From NCBI GenBank assembly GCA_000492175.2, contig CP097573.1, forward strand, positions 2,728,001 through 2,792,000: a stretch of DNA of 64,000 bases, read 5' to 3'. Source of the stretch: Firmicutes bacterium ASF500 (GTDB lineage: Bacteria > Bacillota > Clostridia > Oscillospirales > Oscillospiraceae). Under the pieces are notes generated by a model that was not told the DNA's origin, did not search any database, and saw nothing but the letters and a program-made list of their open reading frames with translations. Shown in pieces: positions 1 to 7,594 of the stretch. A program made the position numbers and the translations under genes. Position 1 is the first letter of the stretch. Every line of letters begins with the position of its first letter.

Positions 1-286
1 TGACGAACAGATACAAAAACAGCACCTTCGTCTGGTCGTCCCGGACGGAGAAAAAATAGATCGCTATATAAATCAAGGCAAAGCCATATTCCACCATGCG
101 CCCCACGCCGGTCTGCGCGACGGCATACCCGTAACAGAGAGAATTCACGCTCTGGATCAGGACCACCGGCAGTAGCACCTTCCACAGCGGGAACCGCAGA
201 TGGCCCCGGAAGGGGTAGTACGCCATCAGGTGGGCGGGGATGGCCCGGACAAACAGGCTGGCGGTGGCGGACCAGAAAATATCCAT
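1..286 (-). CDS. AgrC/GHKL-type sensor histidine kinase, N-terminal membrane part (cut by window edge)
   Basis: The reading frame runs from an ATG at 286 to the window edge and gives about 95 residues with no stop. It is hydrophobic, with several predicted membrane segments (for example the stretch FALIYIAIYFFSV), as in the multi-pass sensor domain of AgrC-like kinases. It follows the LytTR response regulator on the same strand with a gap of two bases, the usual order for a cognate pair. The kinase and ATPase domains lie outside the window, so the family assignment rests on context and membrane topology only. Confidence 0.6.
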   Translation of the reverse strand, partial: MDIFWSATASLFVRAIPAHLMAYYPFRGHLRFPLWKVLLPVVLIQSVNSLCYGYAVAQTGVGRMVEYGFALIYIAIYFFSVRDDQTKVLFLYLFV

Positions 287-288
287 GT

Positions 289-1032
289 TCACTGCGCCCA
301 GCCTCCTTTCCGGGACCGGTCAACGGCCCACTCCGCATACGCCTGCTGAATCTCCTGCCTCCGGTTCCGGCTGAAGGGGAGCCGCTCCCCGTTTTTTAAC
401 AGCAGTTCGCTGTCCAGCACCCGGGCCACATGGGACAGATTCACCACCAGCCCCCGGCCGCAGACATGGAAGCGCCCGGTGTGGGGGAGCTGGGCTGTGA
501 AGTCCTGGAAGGAGCTGCGTGTCCGGTACACGCCGGAGGCCGTGTTTACTTGGATGATATGGTCAAAGCACTGGGCGTATAGAATATCGTCCAGCGGTAC
601 ATCTACCGGCGCGGAGTGGCCCCGCCCGGAGATTTCCAGCAGGGAGATGGAGGACGGTACGGACAGGTATTCCCGCAGCCGTTCCATGCACTGGGCCACC
701 TGCCCCAGGTCCAGCGGCTTCACCAGATAATCCGTGGCCCGGACCGCGAAGCCGTCTACGGCATAGTCGCGCCCGACAGTCGTAAAAATGATGGGAAGGC
801 GCTTCTCCCCTTCCCGAACCTTCCGCGCGATCTCAATGCCGGACAGCCCATCCAGCATAATGTCCAGGAAAAGCCCGTCGCAGGATTTCGGGCGGTAGTG
901 CGCCAGAAAATCCTCGCCGCTGGCATAGAAGGAAAGGTCCACCCGTTCCCCGTGGCTGTCACAGTCCTGCCGGATCAGGTCCGCCAGTTTTTCCTGGTCG
1001 AAGGGTAAATCTTCTACAATAATCAGATGCAA
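289..1032 (-). CDS. LytTR-family response regulator (AgrA/ComE type)
   Basis: The 247-residue protein has an N-terminal receiver domain (residues 1-125) with acidic pair E7/D8, phospho-acceptor D57 in LFLDIMLDG and K105 in LVKPLDL. A C-terminal LytTR DNA-binding domain covers about 135-240. Start choice: a TTG at 1032 sits seven bases after GGAGG; no ATG is better placed. It lies immediately upstream of the membrane kinase, so the two probably form a peptide- or stress-sensing two-component system. The direct repeat at 1094-1125, just upstream, fits an autoregulatory LytTR site. No autoinducer gene is recognisable nearby. Confidence 0.9.
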   Translation of the reverse strand: MHLIIVEDLPFDQEKLADLIRQDCDSHGERVDLSFYASGEDFLAHYRPKSCDGLFLDIMLDGLSGIEIARKVREGEKRLPIIFTTVGRDYAVDGFAVRATDYLVKPLDLGQVAQCMERLREYLSVPSSISLLEISGRGHSAPVDVPLDDILYAQCFDHIIQVNTASGVYRTRSSFQDFTAQLPHTGRFHVCGRGLVVNLSHVARVLDSELLLKNGERLPFSRNRRQEIQQAYAEWAVDRSRKGGWAQ

Positions 1033-1093
1033 AAAATCGCCTCCCGCGCCGTCTGCGGCGCCGCTTTTCAGGAACGTCTGTTCTGAATCGAAA

Positions 1094-1125
1094 ATTCACG
1101 TCGTACCAAGGGCGATTCACGTCGT
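1094..1125. promoter_or_regulatory. 21-bp-phased direct repeat, probable LytTR operator
   Basis: ATTCACGTCGT occurs exactly at 1094-1104 and again at 1115-1125, so the copies start 21 bases (two helical turns) apart. Read on the minus strand each copy contains ACGTGAAT, close to the ACGTTAAT-like half-sites bound by AgrA/PlnC/ComE proteins, which also work as direct repeats of about 21-bp period. It lies 62 bp upstream of the regulator's start codon. Confidence 0.6.
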
Positions 1126-1151
1126 TCCTATTGAATACGCCCCTCAAAACC

Positions 1152-1183
1152 GATAAACTGAACCTAAACGCCAATAGTTTATC
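1152..1183. repeat. Inverted repeat GATAAACT/AGTTTATC
   Basis: An exact 8-bp inverted repeat (1152-1159 and 1176-1183) with a 16-base loop between the divergent regulator and exported-protein genes. There is no T-run, so an operator is more likely than a terminator; its role is unknown. Confidence 0.35.
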
Positions 1184-1313
1184 ACAGATTACGCTCTATC
1201 CGCAACCAGGAATCAGGGAAATGGGCAATAAAAAAACGCCCTTAACAGGCGTGCCTCAGGTGTAATATTCCCTTGCGGATAAGGTGTACTTTATGCGAAA
1301 CAGGAGGGTCATT

Positions 1314-1589
1314 ATGAAAAGACGGATTATCAGCATTCTCACCGCTCTGGTCCTGTGTCTGGGGCTTTGTCCCGCCGGGGCGAGGGCGGTGGAAGAACCA
1401 GAAAATCGAGCCGTGCGCACACTCCGGACGGAGCGGCTCGCCCTGACCAACCAAAATGCTGAAAATGAGGCGGAGGGCTGGAGTTGGAGACAAACCGACG
1501 AGGACGGATACTGCTATAAACTCACCTTGGACAACGTAAATTTTGCTGTCTCCGACTACTCAGCCATCACATTTTCTATGTGTTGGTAG
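1314..1589 (+). pseudogene. Exported surface-protein gene, 5' remnant cut by a mobile element
   Basis: The product starts MKRRIISILTALVLCLGLCP and has a clear signal peptide (cleavage expected near ARA, residue 26). ATG at 1314 follows CAGGAGGG. The mature part contains a GWSW...LTLDNVNF segment like the first strand of repeat-rich clostridial surface or carbohydrate-binding proteins, which are usually hundreds of residues long. Here the frame stops after about 91 residues, and it overlaps the end of an opposing membrane-protein fragment. Inference: the gene was broken near 1560 when foreign DNA arrived. What the full-length protein did cannot be told. Confidence 0.55.
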
Positions 1590-1948
1590 GCATACAGTGT
1601 GCAAAGTAACGCGGCCAGCCCCAGGATTTGCATGACGAATAACGCACCATGTTTCCCGGCCTCTCCCAACGAAATGGACGCAGGTAATATGCTATATGAA
1701 GTTTGCAGAATATACAGTTCAGCAGCAAAGAAAAACAGTCCGGGAAATAGTAACAAGCCGACATACGGCGTTTGACAATCTTCTGTCAGAGATAGAAATT
1801 TCAATACCGCACCACAACAACAGGCGCAGATTGCAAAAACGGTCAGCGTTGCTAAAAGAACTAACAGATACAGCAGTGGTTTCCCAATCATACGGGGGAA
1901 TAGCATTACCTCTACCGAGTTGACAATACCGAAAGAAAGCTGAGAAAT
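1556..1948 (-). pseudogene. Membrane-protein fragment (possible permease tail)
   Basis: This frame encodes at least 116 residues from the ATG at 1906 (open back to about 1948), with four hydrophobic segments and the ending QHIENVMAE. The part upstream of 1948 merges with the truncated recombinase in another frame, so no natural start or ribosome site is seen. It looks like the C-terminal end of a multi-pass permease left between two junctions. The family is not recognised. Its AT-richer composition than neighbouring host genes supports foreign origin. Confidence 0.35.
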
Positions 1949-3299
1949 ATAAACTGGCCTTGCGGCGAAGATATGCCTGGTGTAGCTTGTCCCGCCGTTC
2001 CTCCCTCCTGCGAAACGCCTCCTGTTCCTCCGGGGTCAGTTCCGCGTCCCGGAAAGAGGGCGGTATGTATCTGCCCACAAAATTGAAGTAGATTTCAACG
2101 GTCTGCGTGGTGTCTTGGCATCCTTTTCGGTCGCGCTCATGGACAAGGATTTTATCGACAAATTCATTGAGCATGGTGTTTGTCATGGTGTCAAAGCCCT
2201 GGTATTTATCAATCAGAGCGATAAACTTTTCCGCCGATTTCTTGCCCTGGTCGTAACTGCTGATGGCCTTTTCCAACTCCGTGATTTCAGCGGCAAGTGC
2301 CTCCTGCTCCTTGGCGTACTGTGCATCCAGAGCGGCATATCGGGCATCCGGCAGACGGCCCAAAGCGTTGTCCTCATAGATTTTACATACAAGCCGTTCC
2401 AGTTCTCCGGCCCGTTTCTGTGCCGTTGCCAGCCGCCGCCGCTTTTTCCTGATGTCGCTGTCCTGCTGGCTGGCCTGGGCCTCCTGCACTTCCCGGATGA
2501 ACGCCGCCCGGTCGGACTTGGCATAATCGCTGATGGCTTGGAGCATATCAGATACCAGGGACCGCCGTTTGAGGATATTGACAACGGTGGAGGTAGACCA
2601 CTGGCAGGGGTCTTTAATATCCCTGGTCTTGTGCAAGCCCTCACCATGCCGCGCCATGTGGACGGCGGGCATCTCGATTTTATCAGCGGTCAAGCGGCTG
2701 GCAATTTGAAAAGGCCCATAGCCCTCCAATGTCATAGCGTAGATACGTCGTACCACGTCAGCGGCCTCGCCGTCCACAATCCAGTTTTCCCGCTTTTCGT
2801 CCCACAGGTAGCCATAGGGGACAAAGCCGGTCAAGTGCTTGCCGATCATGCCCTTGGCCTTGAATACCGACTTGATTTTGCGGCTCGTGTCACGGGCGTA
2901 AAACTCGTACATGATATTCAAGAATGGGGTCATGTCATTGTCCCCTTTGTCGGTGTCAACATTGTCGTTAATGGCAATCAGCCGCACTCCCCGCTGGCGA
3001 AGAATTTCCATTACCTGACCGACTTTCAGATAGTCACGTCCGAGACGGCTCATGTCTTTAACGATGATGGCCTCCACGCCGCCGTCCTCGACTTCCTCCA
3101 TCATCGCCATGAAGCCGGGCCGGTCAAAGCGAGTGCCGGAAACACCGTCATCAGTGAAATGCTTGAAACGGAGATACCCATTCCGGCGGGCGAAGTCCTC
3201 CAACATGATTTTTTGGTTCTGGATTGAAAAACTCTCCCCGCTCAATTCGTCGTCGCGGCTCAACCTCTCGTACAGCAGCGCAATCTTGGTTTTTGCCAT
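1719..3299 (-). pseudogene. TnpX-type large serine recombinase, internally deleted and 3'-truncated
   Basis: The N-terminal resolvase domain is intact: catalytic S14 in YERLS, then DMSRLGRD (81-88), followed by the Recombinase domain to about residue 243 (STSTVVNILKR). In this family a zinc ribbon of roughly 125 residues with CxxC pairs follows. Here the frame jumps directly from NILKRR to SLVSDMLQ (near base 2564), so that domain is missing without loss of frame. The coiled-coil and DUF4368-like part then continue to LRRKAS (residue 449, about base 1953), after which the frame reads unrelated sequence for 77 residues. The enzyme is very probably dead. ATG at 3299 follows an AAGGAGGT site. 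Confidence 0.85.
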
Positions 3300-3322
3300 A
3301 GCACAGACCTCCTTGAATGAAA

Positions 3323-3389
3323 ATATGCTCTAAGCTGTCCTCACTAATCACTGAAAAATCAGTTGATTAACAAGTCACTTAGAGCATAT
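3323..3389. repeat. 12-bp inverted repeat, possible end of the inserted element
   Basis: ATATGCTCTAAG (3323-3334) and its exact complement (3378-3389) flank the recombinase start and the broken end of traG. The right arm supplies the last codons and stop of the traG fragment. This placement fits the terminus of an element that inserted into traG, but the opposite end is not identifiable. Confidence 0.45.
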
Positions 3390-4349
3390 ATCACCGCTGG
3401 CTAATTTGTACTTCTTGTACTGCTTCACGGCGAAGCAGTCCGGCTTGCGCTTCTCCAGGCCCTTGAACATATAGTCGATAGCGTTCATAAAGTCCGGGTC
3501 GTCCTCTTTCACCTCCATGCCAGAGATCATATCCACCAGTGTATTCATGTTCCGATCCTCCTCCGGCCCCTCGAAGATGATATAGGCAATCAGGGCGCAG
3601 TATAAAAGCGTCTCCGATTTGGTCCAGAACGGGTCCCCCTCCTTGCCCTCCCCCTTGGTGTTGGCAATCAGGGTGTTCACGAATTTCAGAATATCCGCCT
3701 CGTTCTTGATATAGGCCAGGGGGTTATAGTGCATGGAGCGGGAAAAATCAATGCTGTTGAAAACCTTGATTTTGTACCCTTTTTTCCGCTGGAGAAAATA
3801 GCCAACCTGGGACAGCACCCCGCCCTTGGGGTCCACCACCACATAGGAGGAATGAGCCTGGAGGAGCTGGGGAGTGAGCCAGAAGCGGGTCTTGCCGGAG
3901 CCGCTGGAGCCGATGACACAGGCGTTGAGGTTCCGGGCGTTGGCCGGGTTCTTGGGCCGGGTGTTGGTGGTGAGAAATTCCGTCCCGGAGAGAATGACGT
4001 TTTTCTCAAACGTGGGATCGACGAAAGGGGCTATATCTTTAGGGCCACCCCAGCGCGCGCTGCCGTACTCCTCATCACGGCGAAATTTTTTTGCGTTCTT
4101 GGCCTTGACGTAGACGAAAAGCCGGATGGCTGCCGCCCCCGCTATCCCGATCAGCCAGTCCGCCGGGTCCAGCCCAGGGGCGGGGGAGGCAAAGGCCGTG
4201 TTGATGGTGTTCATCATACCCACCAGCTTTTGCCCGACATTGGCCCCAGCCGCCAGACGGTAGGCCGTCCCCAGCTTCAAACAGGCCCAGGCCATGAACA
4301 GGTAGGGCATATTGGGTAGGAGATATTTTTTCAAGCTACCTTTCTTCAC
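3375..4349 (-). pseudogene. VirD4/TraG-type coupling ATPase, truncated after residue ~320
   Basis: Coupling proteins of clostridial integrative conjugative elements bring the relaxosome to the mating channel. Two N-terminal membrane stretches (about 10-30 and 63-82), the EEYGSARWG motif (93-101) and Walker A GSSGSGKT (147-154) are present, followed by DPKGG. Full-length relatives have about 600 residues. This one ends at KYKLASG plus four residues read from the adjoining inverted repeat, losing the Walker B half. It overlaps the upstream pcfB by 14 bases, as in working elements. Broken coupling protein means the conjugative element here cannot transfer on its own. Confidence 0.85.
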
Positions 4350-4806
4350 GCTCGGCCTCCTTTGCCCGTTCCTTTTGAGGCCGCTGCCGCAGCAGCTCCC
4401 CGGCCCGCTTCATCCGCTCCAGAATGGGGACGCGCCGCGCCCTGGGCCGGTCCATGACGCGGTGGGAGTATTCCCCGAAACAGGCGGTAATGGCGTCGGC
4501 CTGCTTGGATTTGAAGAACAGCAGATATTTTCCCTCGCCGTTCTTGTAAAAGGCGTAGTCCACATTCCAGCGCCGGGCCACCCGGTCAAACTCCCTGGGG
4601 GCCTCCACGGGGAGACTGTTGGTCGCCTCGCCCTGCTTCATGAGCTGCCGGACGGTCTGCCTGCCGTGGGGCGTTTGGTGGGTCTGCCGCTCCTTTTGGA
4701 GCTTCCGGCCCGCCGCCCGCAGCGCCCAGGCCAGCGTCCGCGCCGTCAGCTTTCCCGTTCGGATGGAAAGGGCTATTGTCCGCCGGGAAATATCTTCATC
4801 TACCAA
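4336..4806 (-). CDS. PcfB family (DUF3801) conjugation protein
   Basis: The 156-residue basic protein matches the PcfB family of Gram-positive conjugative elements, in which PcfB acts with the coupling protein in conjugation. Recognisable features are the central NVDYAFYKNGEGKYLLFFKS segment (a ligand-sensing-like fold) and a long charged C-terminal tail. The TTG start at 4806 follows GGAGGTGATGA with proper spacing, and the gene overlaps the start of traG. It appears intact although both neighbours are damaged. Family membership is confident; function is from relatives. Confidence 0.8.
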   Translation of the reverse strand: MVDEDISRRTIALSIRTGKLTARTLAWALRAAGRKLQKERQTHQTPHGRQTVRQLMKQGEATNSLPVEAPREFDRVARRWNVDYAFYKNGEGKYLLFFKSKQADAITACFGEYSHRVMDRPRARRVPILERMKRAGELLRQRPQKERAKEAEREER

Positions 4807-4846
4807 AAATCATCACCTCCCGACTCTGGACACGGTGTCCAGAGGG

Positions 4847-5212
4847 CTACCGCTCCTCCCGGTCCGCCTTGGGCGCGGGCCGCTCCGTGGTCTGGGAGGC
4901 CCGGTTCGCCATCTCCTGATAGGCGGCCATTTGCTCCCGGATGGGGACCTTGGGCATGGAGAATACCCGATGTCCGTCTGGAATGTCCTCCAGTCCATGA
5001 TAGTGCTCCGTAAAGGAATGTCCCCCCTGGACATAACCGCCAGGGGCGAAGTGCCCGCCCTCGTTGATCCGCGCGTCCCGCCCGTATGCCTCATAGTCAA
5101 TGTAGTCGATCAGGTGCTCCGGCACTTGGGCGGCTCCCAAATCCTGGATATACAGGCGGCCCAGGTCCTCCTCGCTGTGAACGTCCGAATAAAAATCGAA
5201 GCTGCATTTCAA
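4847..5212 (-). pseudogene. ArdA-like antirestriction protein, C-terminal remnant
   Basis: The segment HSEEDLGRLYIQDL...VPEHLIDYIDYEAYGRD is the typical C-terminal part of clostridial ArdA-like proteins, DNA mimics that protect incoming conjugative DNA from type I restriction. Full-length forms have 170 or more residues. The open frame begins at most five codons before a TTG at 5212, after an in-frame TAG, without a good ribosome site. The N-terminal half is therefore gone. Position upstream of pcfB and traG matches the usual element order. Confidence 0.65.
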
Positions 5213-5334
5213 ACTATGATTGCACCGCTAAATGGTGGCTAGGCTGTGCAGAGCGGTGGAGAGGGCCGTCTAGCCGCTAGGGAGGGTAACTATACCCCCC
5301 AGCCATATATCCGCTGTACCCTGCCTGTACATCA

Positions 5335-5366
5335 AAGGACCGGAGGATTATTCCCCCGGTCCTTCC
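5335..5366 (-). terminator. Hairpin terminator of the YgiT operon
   Basis: AAGGACCGG (5335-5343) pairs with CCGGTCCTT (5356-5364), directly after the minus-strand stop at 5368. The T-run is weak. Confidence 0.5.
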
Positions 5367-5367
5367 T

Positions 5368-5598
5368 TCATGCGGCTTGTAAATAGTCGATGATTGCGAC
5401 CTCGCTCATAATGCTCCGCTTCACAGCCGCCACGATCTTCTCCAGCTGCTGGGCCACCTCGTCACTGTATGAAGTTTCCCCGCATTGCTGGCACACCTGT
5501 CCGGGGACATTCTTCACAATCACCACACACCGGCCCAGGTCAACAATGAACTTTGTCATTTGTTCAATCGTCTGTCCCTTGCAGTAAAAGCAACTCAT
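5368..5598 (-). CDS. YgiT-type zinc finger protein (MqsA N-terminal-like)
   Basis: The 76-residue protein carries two CxxC pairs (CFYCKG and VCQQCGE), the zinc-binding half of MqsA/YgiT antitoxins, but lacks the HTH that MqsA adds. The start at 5598 is set by AAGGAGGGTGAAATAATG; the ATG shares a base with the TAA of the preceding DUF4258 gene, so the two are translationally coupled. In many Firmicutes this pair forms a putative toxin-antitoxin module in which the YgiT protein is the antitoxin. A terminator follows directly. Confidence 0.85.
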   Translation of the reverse strand: MSCFYCKGQTIEQMTKFIVDLGRCVVIVKNVPGQVCQQCGETSYSDEVAQQLEKIVAAVKRSIMSEVAIIDYLQAA

Positions 5599-5909
5599 TA
5601 TTTCACCCTCCTTGTTTTCAAATCGCTTTCCCATTCGTCAGGGTCCGGGTGATATGCGGTTATCATCCAGACCTCACCCTCGCCTATTCCGCAGACCACG
5701 TGAAGGGCCTCCCCGGCCTCCGTGGTTCCCAGGAGCAAACAGCTGGGGTATGGGTAATCATCCGGATATTGCTCTATGATCTCCCCACTGTGGATGGCCT
5801 GAACCACGCTGGCTTGAAAGATTCCCCGCTGCATGAGCCGCTTTAACACGTGGCCGGTCCAGCGGATGGAGCCATTTTCGCATAGCTTCTGCAAACTGGT
5901 AATTTCCAT
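5598..5909 (-). CDS. DUF4258 domain protein, putative RelE/MqsR-like toxin
   Basis: The 103-residue protein has the DUF4258 pattern: an HVLKRLMQRGI helix, the EIIEQYPDDYPYPSCLLLG strand pair and a C-terminal ITAYHPDPDEWESDLKTR signature, in which a conserved YxPDP-W-D motif is typical. DUF4258 proteins resemble small RNase toxins in fold and are commonly paired with YgiT zinc proteins. It is the middle gene of a three-gene minus-strand operon beginning with the RHH protein three bases upstream. Toxicity is inferred from the family pairing, not shown here. Confidence 0.8.
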   Translation of the reverse strand: MEITSLQKLCENGSIRWTGHVLKRLMQRGIFQASVVQAIHSGEIIEQYPDDYPYPSCLLLGTTEAGEALHVVCGIGEGEVWMITAYHPDPDEWESDLKTRRVK

Positions 5910-5912
5910 GCG

Positions 5913-6125
5913 CTACCCCTCCTCAGCGGTTACAGGAGCGCCGCTGTCCCGCTCAATAGTCTCCGATATTGCCCGGTTAATAAAGCCGTTGACGGACTCT
6001 CCACGGGCCTCTGCGTGGGCCTGGATGGTCTCCTTTTTGCCCTTTGCTACAGTTAAATTAATACGGTCATAAGCCTTTGCAATCCATTTGTTCTGTGCTT
6101 TCTGTTGCGCTTTCGATACCGGCAT
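5913..6125 (-). CDS. Ribbon-helix-helix (Arc/MetJ-like) DNA-binding protein
   Basis: The 70-residue protein reads MPVSKAQQKA...YDRINLTV, a basic N-terminal arm and a beta strand, then KETIQAHAEARGESVNGFINRAI, the classical RHH helices. It matches a family common on clostridial mobile elements. The ATG at 6125 is eight bases after GGAGGTGA, preferable to the GTG nine bases earlier, which overlaps that site. As first gene of the RHH-DUF4258-YgiT operon it probably autoregulates through the palindromes at 6200-6276. Confidence 0.85.
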   Translation of the reverse strand: MPVSKAQQKAQNKWIAKAYDRINLTVAKGKKETIQAHAEARGESVNGFINRAISETIERDSGAPVTAEEG

Positions 6126-6183
6126 ATATTTCACCTCCCCTGGGGGTGCCGATTTATTCGGACACCTCCTCCATTATGATCTT

Positions 6184-6212
6184 ATTATACCACGTATTTC
6201 AATATTACGCAA
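6184..6212 (-). promoter_or_regulatory. Sigma-A promoter of the RHH/DUF4258/YgiT operon
   Basis: On the minus strand TTGCGT (6212-6207) and TATAAT (6189-6184) are 17 bases apart. The -35 lies within the first operator palindrome. Confidence 0.7.
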
Positions 6213-6276
6213 TGATAAAACACACAAATATCATTGCGCAATATTGTACGGTTTGCCCATTGATATTATTGCGCAA
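6200..6276. promoter_or_regulatory. Operator cluster built on TTGCGCAA palindromes
   Basis: CAATATTACGCAATGAT (6200-6216) and ATCATTGCGCAATATTG (6230-6246) are inverted copies with one mismatch. A third ATTGCGCAA lies at 6268-6276. The first covers the minus-strand -35 and the third lies between the plus-strand -35 and -10, so one repressor, probably the RHH protein, could control both divergent units. Confidence 0.65.
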
Positions 6277-6288
6277 CGATAGTATGAT
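6260..6288 (+). promoter_or_regulatory. Sigma-A-like promoter toward the RecA-like genes
   Basis: TTGATA (6260-6265) and TATGAT (6283-6288) have 17-base spacing and include one TTGCGCAA operator copy. Confidence 0.55.
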
Positions 6289-6427
6289 AAGACCATAGCA
6301 AGGGAGAACAGGCCAGGACATCGAGAGGTGTTCAGGTAAGAGCGGACACCCGGCCCACGGAGCGTTGTAATCGTAGACCAGCCCGACCCCGCCGCCTGAA
6401 TCCCCTAAAATTTGAGGAGGTAACACA

Positions 6428-6697
6428 ATGAGTATCAACGAGCTCGAGAGCAAGGTCCGGGAGCTGCGCCAGCTGCAAGCCCTGATCGAGGAGGCCCAGT
6501 CAGAAGCTGAAGCTATCCGGGACGCCATAAAGGCCCACATGGGCGATTCTGAGGAACTGCGGGCCGGGGAGTATAAAGTAACCTGGAAAGCGGTCACGGC
6601 CTCCAGGCTGGACACCACGGCCCTGAAAACGGCCCTGCCCAAGGTGGTGGAGAGATTCACTAAGACTAGCACCGTTCGCCGCTTCTGCGTGGCGTGA
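6428..6697 (+). CDS. Small coiled-coil mobile-element protein, function unknown
   Basis: The 89-residue product begins with a strongly charged heptad region (ELESKVRELRQLQALIEEAQ), continues with AIKAHMGDSEELRAGEYKVTWKAV and ends RRFCVA. Its likely partner gene for a RecA-like ATPase lies 120 bases downstream, an order I associate with clostridial prophage or phage-like replication modules. ATG at 6428 follows TTGAGGAGGTAACAC. No catalytic motif is visible; it may bind DNA or ATPase subunits. Function not assigned. Confidence 0.7.
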   Translation: MSINELESKVRELRQLQALIEEAQSEAEAIRDAIKAHMGDSEELRAGEYKVTWKAVTASRLDTTALKTALPKVVERFTKTSTVRRFCVA

Positions 6698-6820
6698 GAA
6701 GGAGCCGCATACCTCACAGCCTGGACAGCAAGAGAGGTAAGCAGCCCCGTACACAACCCCGAGGGGGTCGGGTAGATTATACACCCGGCCCCCTCCAGAA
6801 AGCAAGGAGGAAAATTCAAA

Positions 6821-7594
6821 TTGCACTGTGAATTATTGGATTCCATCAATAGAGCCTGTCAGGCCAAAGTCAGCTATGGCTTTTCACTCCCGGAGCAAGA
6901 GGTAGCTCCCACCGGCTTACCCCAGCTTGACGCTGTGATCGGCGGGGGTGTTCCCCGTGGCCGTATCATTGAGATATTCGGTGCAGAGGGAAGCGGCAAG
7001 ACCGCCCTGGCCCTCCACCTGGCCCAACAGCTTCCGGGTCCTGCCCTCTATGTGGACGCTGACGGTGGGCTTTCCCCGTACATACTAAATGGGCAAGACC
7101 TCTACCTGTTGAACGTGGGCACCCTGGAGGATACCCTGGATGCCTGTACAGCTGCGGCGCAGACCGGTGCTTTCGGCGCTATCGTGATAGACAGCGTGTG
7201 CGCCCTGCCAACCAATGAGGAAATGAGGGATACCATCAATAGCGAATACTGGCCGGAGCTGGGGAGACGGCAAGCAAAGGTATTGTCCAAAGCCCTGCCC
7301 ATCCTGGCCGGAGTGCTCCATTATACCGGCTGTACCCTGATCCTGGTGAACCAGCTGCGGAATAAAGCCCCCTGTCTCTATGGACATCCAGACCATCCCA
7401 CAGGCGGAAGGGCCATAGCATACTATTCATCCCTGCGGTTGGAGACGCATGGGTATGAGACTAGGGGTGTTTGCCTCTGCGGGAGGATACTCCACTGCTC
7501 CGGGCCCGTCAAGGCTAAAGTGCACAGGACCGCCCCCTGCGGGGGCGGTCCTGTGCTGAGGGAGAAAGAAAAATATATGAAAAACCATCCGTAG
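6821..7594 (+). CDS. RecA-like recombinase/ATPase of mobile-element type
   Basis: The 257-residue protein contains Walker A GAEGSGKT (54-61), Walker B-like AIVIDSVCAL (120-129) and a loop-2 region ILVNQLRNKA...GGRAIAYYSSLRLE that parallels RecA's NQLR...GGNALKFYAS. It is much shorter than host RecA (about 350), lacking the N- and C-terminal domains, as in phage or element-borne paralogues. A TTG start at 6821 follows AAGGAGG. The last 25 codons run through a perfect 16-bp hairpin (7522-7556), so the natural C-terminus may be altered. Likely role: strand exchange or repair for the element. Confidence 0.8.
   Translation: MHCELLDSINRACQAKVSYGFSLPEQEVAPTGLPQLDAVIGGGVPRGRIIEIFGAEGSGKTALALHLAQQLPGPALYVDADGGLSPYILNGQDLYLLNVGTLEDTLDACTAAAQTGAFGAIVIDSVCALPTNEEMRDTINSEYWPELGRRQAKVLSKALPILAGVLHYTGCTLILVNQLRNKAPCLYGHPDHPTGGRAIAYYSSLRLETHGYETRGVCLCGRILHCSGPVKAKVHRTAPCGGGPVLREKEKYMKNHP
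7522..7556. repeat. Perfect 16-bp GC hairpin inside the RecA-like gene
   Basis: Bases 7522-7537 pair exactly with 7541-7556, leaving a three-base loop TGC. There is no T-run, so it is not an intrinsic terminator. It encodes HRTAPCGGGPVLR-like residues where a RecA-like protein should have its last strand. Confidence 0.75.

Noticed and set aside
6428..7594. A complete prophage replication module.
   Set aside because: Only the small coiled-coil and RecA-like genes are present; polymerase, helicase, terminase and structural genes are absent.
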